From positions 34,823,336 to 34,887,335 of the forward strand of contig OZ026840.1 of the NCBI GenBank assembly GCA_964023205.1: DNA of 64,000 nucleotides, read 5' to 3'. The stretch's first letter is position 1; each line of letters starts with the position of its first letter. Positions 48,830 to 59,270 of this stretch are shown here, in pieces. This stretch comes from Lutraria lutraria. Lineage: Eukaryota > Mollusca > Bivalvia > Venerida > Mactridae. Under the pieces are notes generated by a model, which was not told where the DNA came from, made no database searches, and worked only from the letters and a program-made list of their open reading frames with translations. The translations under genes were made by a program, and so were the position numbers.

Positions 48830-50160
48830 GGTATAAAACAATGAGCCAGTCAATTGTTCTAAATTCAAAAATAAATTAGATAAACATCGTTGTTAGTCGT
48901 GAGTTCCATATACAATGTACATCTTTATAGGTTTCAATAAATTCAAAAATGAAAAATAAAAAAAATATTATGTTCAAGGCTCAACAAATTCACTTGTCCA
49001 TTCATAACTATGAGTATAGAAATCAATCAGGACCATAATTGGAAATTATGTAGAAATAGGTAAGTTAAAATTCTAAACTATAATCCAGTAGGACTAGATA
49101 CCTAGAACCAAATGTCGAGGCCTGATGTTGCTGTAGTATTTAGGGAGTTTTTCACATTTTGGCCTATAGGTAGTATCATGATGTATGAAGTGGATGTATC
49201 CTTCTTCAAGCCTAAAAATGGGACGTCTAGGATCAAGGGGGGAGTTAAGGTAGGTCAGGTAACAAGAAGCAGGTTATTTTTTATGCCTTAGTCTAAAATT
49301 TGTCTTTCATCAAAATTTTGTCATTTTTCTGATGGTCACTATTTTGGATTGGAAATGAGTTTATCTACCTGTACCTATGATATAAAAATTCTCTGATTCT
49401 TAAAACCAGCATTTGAACCTGCCAAATGTTGAGGTCACCATACAAAATAAAAATGTTCAAAAGATAATTTCAGACTCCCCAACACTACTAGTAAGACAAT
49501 TCGGTGAACTCTGTAAAAGGACTGGGGTAGTAAAAGTCTAATAATAATTGCACTTCATCTAGATAATGTTCTGATTATTTCATTTTACACCAACTGTGGG
49601 ATTGATATTGATCAGTAAAATAAATCCACTAAAACATGTTAAAAAGTTCTTAATAAAGATTTTCAACACAACAGGTCCTTAATGTAGATACAGAACAACC
49701 TCTTGAAGATAAAAGTGTTAATAACTCAAGATATTAAAAAGTGTATATCTTCCCCAATTATTTACTGGGCATATCATTCAACGACAAGTGGCATACCATT
49801 GATTCTGTTACTGATTTCAAAGGTAATTAGAGACAAGGATTAGATTATAAAAAGATAACAGAAGTGTCTTACTTGATAGCATATTTCATAAAGAATTTAA
49901 TGCCTGAAATCAACTCTCGTGGAAATTATGTTTATATTTATATCAATGAATAGAAATAGTTGTAGTTTCAAATCAATGATACACTTCTGGAAATAGAAAA
50001 ATTATCATGCTAGGACACCATAGCAGTACCATAATTATTATCTAAATATGCTGATGTTGATTTTTTTCAAACATAAAACAGTCATTATCTGTAATTCATG
50101 TTTGTTTACAACATTCCAAGAATTTTACGATAGATAGGAAGTTTTTGCTGGTCAATTGAG
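48830..50160. other. Non-coding stretch
   Basis: AT-rich sequence in which I see no exon, repeat family or regulatory motif that I can support. Confidence 0.4.
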
Positions 50161-50161
50161 T

Positions 50162-50221
50162 CTGGGACCAATATACACATATAAATAATACATGTACAAT
50201 GTATGTGTATATTGGTCCCAG
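50162..50221. repeat. Perfect 20-bp inverted repeat with 20-nt loop
   Basis: Arm ctgggaccaatatacacata at 50162-50181 and its exact complement at 50202-50221. Size and loop would suit a small hairpin RNA precursor or a tiny foldback MITE. Nothing else supports either. Confidence 0.85.
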
Positions 50222-50697
50222 GTTGAGTATGCCATTCATTAAATACAATTTTACCAAACAATTATTCCATCAATCACCAATTTATTCTACACAGTACTAA
50301 CGTGTTATGTTTCAAGAAATAAAACAAAAACACCTTAATGAGACAATCATTAATCACGACCGAAGGAGCTGGTGGGTCGCTACAGACCCTCAAACAATTT
50401 TGTTTGTAATTTAACGGGGCTATGACTGATTCTAGTCACTCCCCATTGTCAGACAAAATCTAAAATTAGCCCCCCCCCCCCCCTCCACCAATCTTGATTC
50501 TTCCAAAAAGCCAGGGACTCATTTTATCAAGGTGTCTGCGACATCTTAGCCTATTTTTTGTTTGTAAGTCTGTCTTAAGATAAGACATGTTGTAGCTACA
50601 ATTAAACATGCTCATAAAAAACAGGCCCCTGGTATTACAACAAAATACAGCAAGAACACACCATGGCAGTCAATTTTGTTTTACATCCTGTAAAGAA

Positions 50698-51720
50698 ACA
50701 AGAGGGCCACATTGGCCCTTTATCGCTCACCTGAGAACAAAGGCCAATAATCAATGACCTGGTAATATAGTTTCCATCTCGTAAAACTCATTTTTACGTA
50801 GATTTTGAGATCAAAATCAACAATGAAGGTATAATACTGTTAAACAAGCTCAAATGTAGCAAATTTTCTAATCCAAGGGCCCATAACTCTTGAAGTTGTG
50901 GTCTGATTCCACCCATAACTTAACTTGTCCAAAACCATAAGGTCATACACATTCATTGTAAATATGATTAGGATCGGTGAATAAATGAAGGCGCTAGAGT
51001 GTAAACAAACTCAAATATAGCAAATTTTCTAAGTCAAGGGCCCATTACCCTTGAAGATGTGGTCCGATTCTGCCCATAATTAATCTTGTTCAAGATCTTT
51101 TGGTTATACTCATTTACTGAAAATATTATTAGGATCGGTGTATAACTGAAGGCGCTAGTGTGTAAACAAGCTAAAATATAGCAAATTTTCAAAATCAAGG
51201 GCCCATAACTCTTGAAGTTTGGGTCCGATTCCGCCCATAATCAAACTTGTCCAAGATCTTTTGGTTATACACATTTACTGAAAATATGATTAGGATTGGT
51301 GAATACATGAATGCGCTAGAGTGTAAACAAACTCAAATATAGCAAATTTTCTAAGTCAAGGGCCCATAACTCTTGAAGTTCTGGTCCGATATTGCCCATA
51401 ATTGAACTTGTCCAAGATCTTTTGGTTATACACATTTACTGAAATATGATCAGGATTGGTGAATAAATGAAGGCGCTAGAGTGTAAACAAGCTAAATATA
51501 GCAAATTTTGTAATTCAAGGGCCCATAACTCTAGAAGTTATTATCAGATTTTGTCCAGAATCGAACTTAGCCGAGACATTGGGCCATATACATTGTGAGC
51601 AAGTTTAATCAAGATTCGTAAAGAGCTGCGGTTGCTAGAGTGTAAACAAACTAATTGTGGCCGGACGCCGGACATTCACCGATCCTAAAAGCTCACCTGA
51701 TGAATCAGGTGAGCTAAAAA
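50698..51720 (+). mobile_element. Hairpin-ended repeat element H3 (1.02 kb)
   Basis: Same ends as H1 (acaagagggccac...ggccc, right hairpin gctcacctga/tcaggtgagc). The internal unit of about 161 bp is present five times (starts 50861, 51022, 51183, 51344, 51503) against three in H1, so copies differ in array length. Confidence 0.78.
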
Positions 51721-52247
51721 AGCAACATCTGTCCAAAATTTCAAGCAATCATTATTAAGTGTTCAAAGTCATAAATCATTACAATTTGATATTTTTGGGG
51801 TAATTTCTTGAAAATTATGTACTGATAAAGTAAATATAATGAATTTATTGTGATTGAAGGTCAGCTGGATTCATTAATAGATACATAAATGTCAAATACT
51901 TACATTGATTTATGCACTCTTATCAACATCAATAGACAAACATGCCGAGATTACTTCTACCCTCTATGCAGTATACATTTATGTACAATATGTCAGGCTT
52001 TCTTTCACCAACCGTAAGAAGATCATGGAATATCATAGCAGTGGTTTTTCGCCTTCTTTAATAGAGGCCTATTAAAGGCCTCTTCCCAATTGAAAATTTC
52101 TTTAAAACCAAGCAGTTTTCCCAATAATCTGAACTTTCACCAGCTATTTTATTTCTCAAAATCCGCAATTTTACCCGACTAACCCTGATTTTCCCTCAAC
52201 CCTGGACTCAGTATTTACTCAGTTAGGGCTGAAAATGTTAGTTTCTG

Positions 52248-52669
52248 CAGAGACGTATACATTGTTCACCACATCTACAATATTTACCTCCCTTGGCAGC
52301 CATCTTGGTTGGCAAATTTCTTATGCGCTCAAAAAAAAATAATCAGAAAATTGGTTATTAAACAACTGCAATTTATAAAAAAAATAATTTGATCATGAAG
52401 TTGTTAAGGCTATAAGCACATCAGGTTTAAGAAAATGTAGTTGTCACTTATGAATAGCCCTTATTTTGAATTATCAAAAAAAAAATTCTAAATATCTTCA
52501 ATCAAGGACTTATATACATACATGTATGTATGTAAGTCATTGCTTCTAATAATGTTTGTTGAATGTACCAACAAAGATGGCCACCAAGGGAGGTAAATAT
52601 TGCAGATGTGGGAACTATGTATTGTCAGGTAGTTGTACAACTACCTGGTATTGTATTATACGTCTCTGA
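52248..52669. mobile_element. Foldback element, about 420 bp
   Basis: Ends cagagacgtata and tatacgtctctg. Inner arms ttacctcccttggcagcc and ggccaccaagggaggtaa, with atgtgg-type flanks, are inverted. No coding capacity. Contains a further palindrome, aggtagttgtacaactacct, near 52628. Confidence 0.7.
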
Positions 52670-53416
52670 TTTAATTCTGACTGTTATATCATGATACCAA
52701 ATTTGTAATAAAAACGATTGCTAAGATCTATGTACTTTTACAATAATATAATAATAATTACTTTAAACATCTAAGCAGAACATAAATTGTAGAAAACAAA
52801 CTTAATCACCATATGCAATTGACTCGATCTTTTTAAAATTGCAAAAACTGAAATCTTCTGGAAAGGAGATCGAGCGGAAGATGACACTTCCAACCCCATA
52901 TACCACCGTAGCGAAAAAGTTGTCGTGTCTAAATCTGAAGCAGGCACTGAATTAAATTACAAGTAAAAACATTCGACAATTAATGCATACTTTTTGTTGA
53001 ATTTCATTGAGTCTTGAATCTTGCATAATCGTATTTTCGCGCAAACTGCGATATGATTTTAGTGATTTTGTTTAATCAGGAGTTCAGAGACTCGATTACT
53101 TCCAACTCGAGCATATTTTGTTATGAAAGAGTTAAGCAATTACCTTATATAAATACATACATAAGTCCTTGACTTAAGTATCAGTAAGGACGAATTCAAA
53201 AAGTCAGCACGGATCAGAATCGTGGCGAATTTTACTAGCCCGTGTTTTCGCGACCACTGACACGTACACGTGAAAATGAAAAATCATTTCTACAGTACGC
53301 AACCACAATCTTAATGATTTAATAGTTACCTGTCACTTTATAAGCGATATTGAAACAAAATCAGGGAAATTACAGGGCTTGCTTCGAAAAAGGTGCCAAC
53401 ATCGTTTTATCAAACA

Positions 53417-53587
53417 CCTATACATACATGTATGCACAGGAGCCTGTTATTCAATAAAAAAAAATTATACTCAAAAAATTAGAAAATCTACCTACGTATA
53501 GAGTTTTTTTCTATACGTAGGTAATTTTTTTATTGAGTATAATTTTTTTTTTTATTGAATAACAGGCTCCTGTGATGTATGTATAGG
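53417..53587. repeat. 171-bp near-perfect palindrome
   Basis: Arms run from cctatacatacat and cacaggagcctgttattc on the left to gaataacaggctcctgtg and atgtatgtatagg on the right. The centre is at about 53505 (ctacgtatag/ctatacgtag). Small differences in A/T run length separate the arms. Confidence 0.9.
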
Positions 53588-54249
53588 TCTACTGACCAGT
53601 TCGTGCAGACAATATTAAAGGGAGGCTATTCTTACTGATAAAAAACCAAATTCCTCTCAGCGGTTACTTCCCTTGATAAGTACATATAAGTCCCACAAGC
53701 TTATAAATTTATCGGTCGTAATAGTTTCTGTTTGTTCAGAGGTATCCGGTGTGTTTTCTTCTCGTGCACACTTTATAGCAAGAAAAAATGTTTCCGATAC
53801 CACTGTCGTAATTTTTTCAATATCATCGAAATAAATACTATTTATAGAACAGCTGTCATATTATGGACAAGTCATAAAGTGACGTCACGCGCTCTATACA
53901 TTTCAAGTTTACAAAAACAAAATTCACAGCGAAATGAGTGTTTTTAGAAGAATAAGGGCTCGTTTCGTCGGTTATTATTATTTTGGGATAATATCAGCAA
54001 TTGCTTGTTTTTTGCATATAATTATGTTTATAGCAAAAAGCTAATGGGACTTTAACATTATGTAGCATTTAGCGTGACGTAAACGGTGTGTGGAGTTGGA
54101 TAAAAAAACAAGTAACATATATAGAATTTAGCCCCTTGTTTTGATTTTTTTTCACAGTTCATTTAGGCAAGGGACTTATATGTAAATGTATGCAAATAAA
54201 AAGTCCTTGGTTTAGGCAGTTCACATTTTACCTATCTTTAAACTCTTTA

Positions 54250-54480
54250 AAGGATTGGTGGTCTAGTGGAATAGATCTACCAATTGAAATATCCGATTGG
54301 TTTCTAATCTCGGCTCCGACGTCCGATATATTTCAGAGACGAGTTTCTGTGTACCCGTCCCTAGGCTACTACCACAGAACCTGGTACACTGTGTTTACAA
54401 AATCATAAGAAACAGACGAGGCGTGTATCGGTGCTTTATACCGGACACAATAAAGAACAAAGATTTATTTTTTCGAAATA
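54250..54480 (+). mobile_element. Possible tRNA-derived SINE
   Basis: Starts ggattggtggtctagtgg, an A-box-like sequence, with a diverged B box (ggtttctaatctcgg). The body has gtgtacccgtccctagg and the 3' part reads cacaataaagaacaaag. A single copy in this window. Confidence 0.4.
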
Positions 54481-55085
54481 AGAGTAGGGGTATGAATGTC
54501 GGGTTCTTCTAAACGAAGAATGGACGGACCTATGGAAAATGCTAATATGTACTCATGCTAATCAGACCACAGGAACCTGAAATTTTATCCATATAACACC
54601 AATAGGCCCCCCCCAAAAAAAACGTAACCCGAGCCTCGTTCATAGACCGCTGTGATACAGGTTACTGTGATCAGACAAATTAAGATAAAACTGACGGCGC
54701 TACTCATACAAATATTAGATACACAGGCAACCAGTTAAATGCAAACACTAACGTTATAAACATAATTGCCGAGTCTATGGATTTCTTATATCAAAGTGAA
54801 GACGATCAATATGCAAGACAACAAGAGGTGGCTGCTATTCATACCATGACTTACGTTCAAATCAACAACAAACACAAGCAATCATTTTTGAAATAATTCG
54901 AAAGGCGTCAAGATGATATACAAATACAAATAACTCATGCCTAATATGGTATAGCTCGACCATGAGTTTTGAGCCGTGACAAAATTATTCAGAATAATCC
55001 ACTAAGTCAAATAGGGGATGTAGATATTCGGAACAAATCTGACTAAAACATATTGATAAGATAAATTTAACCTGCTCGATGAATG

Positions 55086-55180
55086 TCTGTAAGCTAGCGC
55101 AATAGGTACAGCGCATTGGCTCATACTGTCGTATTCAATTAAGTCCGGGTTCAATTCCACGGTTAACAGCCCTCTTTTTA
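55086..55180 (+). mobile_element. tRNA-like sequence, probably a SINE head
   Basis: A-box-like tagcgcaataggtac and B box gggttcaattcc are well placed, but the T stem does not pair cleanly and no good acceptor stem forms. A functional tRNA is unlikely. Confidence 0.35.
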
Positions 55181-55341
55181 TGCATGTTTTTTGAGTGTAT
55201 TTTTTCTGCTTAAGTATCGATCTATGATCAAAATGTTATATATATATTTTTTTAAGTAAAAAATAATTATCTTCTAAAAAGAAATGTGTTCGATTATTGG
55301 CTTGTTTTATAAATTCTATTCCTTTTTATTTAACATGCACT

Positions 55342-55456
55342 TTATTCAATACACACTGCACGATAAACTCCTGGATCCCACTGAACAGGGCTATACTTGG
55401 TCACAAACTTGGTATTTGAAGGGTAAGCAACAGACACAGTGAGTGAAGTAGGAGAT
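55342..55456 (-). CDS. Possible last exon of an unrecognised minus-strand gene
   Basis: Acceptor TTCATTTCACAG, then an open frame of 37 codons (SPTSLTVSVAYPSNTKF..., YSPVQWDPGVYRAVCIE) ending TAA. AATAAA overlaps the stop and another follows about 15 bp on. Terminal exon plus poly-A signals is a reasonable reading, but no upstream exon was found among the satellites to the right. Confidence 0.35.
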
Positions 55457-55679
55457 CTGTGAAATGAACTGCATTGTGCAATATGAAATAATTTATTTAG
55501 ACAATACAAACTAAGATAAAAAGAAAAAATCAATAATAATAAAAAACGATAACAATAAAATATACAGTGATATAAAACATCTTTATATGTACTCAAAAAA
55601 AGTACAATAATGATTAAACATACTTTTCAAAAATATGTAATTTGCTCGAAAAAAGTATGGTGCAATCTGGAGTTCTACC

Positions 55680-56220
55680 TACTGCTCCAGCGACACGTTG
55701 TGCTTTATTATTCTTATCTATAATCCGTAAATGCCTTCTATTCAATAACGTATGCTCCGAATATCCACACCCCCAGTGTATTTAGTGTATTCTCTCGTCA
55801 CGACTCGAGCTATACCATCAGCTCTTTGATTATCATACGGTTGTCATAGGTGGATTAATAGTACACGTGGGTAATATATAACGATATAAAGGCTGTCGTC
55901 TGCACTTGTGTTGTGCATACATACATTACATACGCGGTATCTAAAAATAGTGCAGTAGCGAACTTCTGCATTTATTTGCGATTTCACCATAGCGAAAGAT
56001 ACAAATGCGAACCTGCATTTATTAAGACTGATTTCAGTAATGATCAGATTGCACCATGTTACACGAATTCATAAATTCTATCATGTGTTTTCGTTGTGAG
56101 CGGAAAGTACAGATAGATTCAGATACATTTGTATATCATAAACAATTCGACATACAATGGAATTTCGGCGTAAATATATATTATTAAGATACTACCGGTG
56201 TTACTGGCATGTTTGAAGGT
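55680..56220. other. CpG-richer stretch without recognisable gene
   Basis: More CpG than the neighbourhood (gcgacacgttg, tcacgactcgagc). Could be a promoter region, but no TATA box with a linked exon was found. Confidence 0.25.
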
Positions 56221-56527
56221 GATGATAATTTCAAAATTTGTTATTTAGGTAAGTTATTTTTTATGTTGTTTTATTTCACACAAAATATCATGGCCACTAA
56301 AATATAACGTTAGTGTAAATCTGGTTTTTCATTGTTATACTGAAGTTTATCTTTAAATCCTTTCATCTCAACGTGATGTGCATGAAATGACATTACTGCC
56401 TTTAATGTCATTCGGCATTTCAATGTCAAAATAAACATCCTAGCAAAATTTGTGTTATATGTCTGGATAAGAAAGATCAGTCGGAAGTTTCAAACTGTCC
56501 TCCAATAGATGTTTGAACACATGGTAA

Positions 56528-56815
56528 GGCAGGGCTCGAATTTAACTTTTTTGCCACTAGCAATTTTTTGCTAGTACTCAAAATTTCAACTAGCAAAATT
56601 TGAAATCCACTAGCAATTTTTTCACAAAAAAAATGTTTTTCAGAACTATTCATGTTATAACAAAATAGGTTGTATTGTATGTACATGTAATTGTATTGCA
56701 TAAAAAATAAAGTTTAATATTTATATTACAACATTTTCAGTTCCACTTGCAAGTGGTCTTAAAATGAACTAGCAAAATCCAACTTTGACTAGCGTTTTGC
56801 TAGCCAATAAGGATC
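56528..56815. repeat. Dispersed repeat with repeated ctagcaa motifs
   Basis: Starts agggctcgaatttaac and carries several direct and inverted copies of actagcaaaat and ttgctag. No coding capacity. Confidence 0.45.
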
Positions 56816-56927
56816 AGGTAAAACCTCAACTTCCACGGCTAATCTGTCCAGATACATGCATACAGTTAATTCACTAGAAGTTAATTTTCTTACATAATTT
56901 GATTAATCGACTTATTCCTTCATTTCT

Positions 56928-57100
56928 GCTATGTTTTAATGGAGTATATTTACATCAGTTAACACATTTCTGCTATGTTTTAATGGAGTATATTTACATC
57001 AGTTAACACATTTCTGCTATGTTTTAATGGAGTATATTTACATCAGTTAACACATTTCTGCTATGTTTTAATGGAGTATATTTACATCAGTTAACACACA
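56928..57100. repeat. Tandem repeat, 44 bp x4
   Basis: Unit holds tttctgctatgttttaatgg and catcagttaacaca. Copies are virtually identical, suggesting a recent expansion. Confidence 0.95.
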
Positions 57101-57214
57101 GTCTATGTGAGGACTGAAGGCTATCAGCAGGTATTTTATCCCCAGCTATACCAGTGGTTGGTTATTAACGTGATATAAGACCTATTTCAAAGTTACTGTT
57201 TTAAACTCATGCAT

Positions 57215-58205
57215 AGTAGTACTGTTGCATAGTAGTACTGTTAATTGCTTAGTAGTACTGTTTCTTAGTAGTACTGTTGCATAGTAGTACTGCTGCTTAG
57301 TAGTACGGTTGCTTAGTAGTACTGTTGCATAGTAGTACTGTTGCTTAGTAGTACTGTTGCTTAGTAGTACTGTTGCATAGTAGTACTGTTGCTTAGTAGT
57401 ACTGTTGCATAGTAGTACTGTTGCATAGTAGTACTGTTGCTTAGTAGTACTGTTGCTTAGTAGTACTGTTGCATAGTAGTATTGTTGCTTAGTAGTACTG
57501 TTGCATAGTAGTACTGTTGCATAGTAGTACTGTTGCATAGTAGTATTGTTGCTTAGTAGTACTGTTGCTTAGTAGTACTGTTGCTTAGTAGTACTGTTGC
57601 ATAGTAGTATTGTTGCTTAGTAGTACTGTTGCATAGTAGTACTGTTGCTTAGTAGTACTGTTGCATAGTAGTACTGTTGCTTAGTAGTACTGTTGCATAG
57701 TAGTACTGTTGCTTAGTAGTACTGTTGCATAGTAGTACTGTTGCATAGTAGTACTGTTGCATAGAAGTACTGTTGCTTAGTAGTACTGTTGCATAGTAGT
57801 ACTGTTGCATAGTAGTACTGTTGCATAGTAGTACTGTTGCTTAGTAGTACTGTTGCTTAGTAGTACTGTTGCATAGTAGTATTGTTGCTTAGTAGTACTG
57901 CTGCTTAGTAGTACGGTTGCTTAGTAGTACTGTTGCATAGTAGTACTGTTGCTTAGTAGTACTGTTGCATAGTAGTACTGTTGCATAGTAGTACTGTTGC
58001 ATAGTAGTACTGTTGCATAGTAGTACTGTTGCTTAGTAGTACTGCTGCTTAGTAGTACTGTTGCATAGTAGTACTGTTGCATAGTAGTACTGTTGCTTAG
58101 TAGTACTGTTGCATAGTAGTACTGTTGCTTAGTAGTACTGTTGCATAGTAGTACTGTTGCATAGTAGTACTGTTGCTTAGTAGTACTGTTGCTTAGTAGC
58201 ACTAT
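57215..58205. repeat. 16-bp minisatellite, about 62 copies, two-state
   Basis: Unit tagtagtactgttgc followed by A or T. Nearly every unit is one of these two forms (gcatag or gcttag), with rare others (ctgctgc, acggttg, tattgtt). Because 16 is not a multiple of 3, long repetitive open frames arise on the minus strand. I do not regard them as genes. Confidence 0.95.
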
Positions 58206-59270
58206 GTATATTAATAGTAACGTTGCTATGCACGAGTTTAAATCAGTTTTCGTTACGTTTTAGGTAGACACAATTGTGTTGCCTTGTCTTAATGCAGATT
58301 TGAATGCAAATAATTTCCGGAGCTCCCATCGATCGGGCGTAGATTTAAGGCGTTAAGTGTTTTTTGTGGTGAGACTGAACATTTCTGAAAATCTCGTAAT
58401 ATACCAATGTTGGCCGTGCTTCCTTATTTGTTGTGTATGAATAGTTCTTCGCATTTTTAATCTATCTCAAGTTTGACATTTACAATTTTTATGACAACCA
58501 TTACATGTAAATGTGTAAATAACATTTTCAACATCACATGACATTTGCGCTTTACATAGAATTTTTCCCGTTAAAGTAATAACTTTCAGTGCTCTTCTTT
58601 TAAAATTTGCAAAACGTTTCAGATTTATTTTCCGTGAATTTTGCTATTGTTAAGATTTGTTGGTTGTCATTCACTTTGAATAATCGTGGTTTACTAGTGT
58701 CATTTACATAGTTCCTCTGACCGCACCATATCCAAATAAAAAACAAACTCAATATACATGTATTTTATATTTAACATCGTATATTTGTAAGTAGCACTTG
58801 GGCAATGGTTGCGCTGTAAAACCATTTAAATATATGTCTTGTAAGCATAAGAACCCAAAGCCGAATGAAACTATAGTCTAGTCTGGTTCCCGAGTTTGCT
58901 GATTACAAAGCAAAGGACTCATTAACGTAGTGATAGGGGAAGGAACTCTAGACTAATCATAGTCACGAAATTCAAACATCTTCATTAACAACTAATACTC
59001 AATTTTCATTGGTCAAACATTTATCAGCCAACCAAGCTAACGTTACTTGTTATCGAATAACATTGCAACCACCGTGCTATGGAAAAAAACAGCACATACC
59101 ATGGATCTTTATCAATTATAGAAAATTATTTTCTCACTAATTCTTAAAATCTAACATCAGAAAATAATATTCCTCCGGCGTCACCAGATCCAAATCTTGC
59201 ATGACTGTATCTGATTTACGAATATCACTTATTTTTTGACCGACCCTCTTCATTTCATCTACTTTCAACT
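58206..59270. other. Non-coding spacer between satellites
   Basis: About 1 kb of unique-looking sequence with no supported gene or element. Confidence 0.4.

Noticed and set aside
3187..51720. CRISPR-like regular repeats in H1, H2 and H3
   Set aside because: Units of about 160 bp are contiguous with no unique spacers, and the genome is an animal's.
53732..53947. Plus-strand open frame starting MFRGIRC
   Set aside because: No splice context, no domain, and low-complexity composition expected of AT-rich DNA.
57182..58202. Long repetitive open frames on the minus strand (QQYYYATVLL-type repeats, up to 118 codons)
   Set aside because: They follow from the 16-bp unit being read in all three phases. 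A stop appears wherever a T-form unit falls in the critical phase. There is no splice context or non-repetitive coding part.
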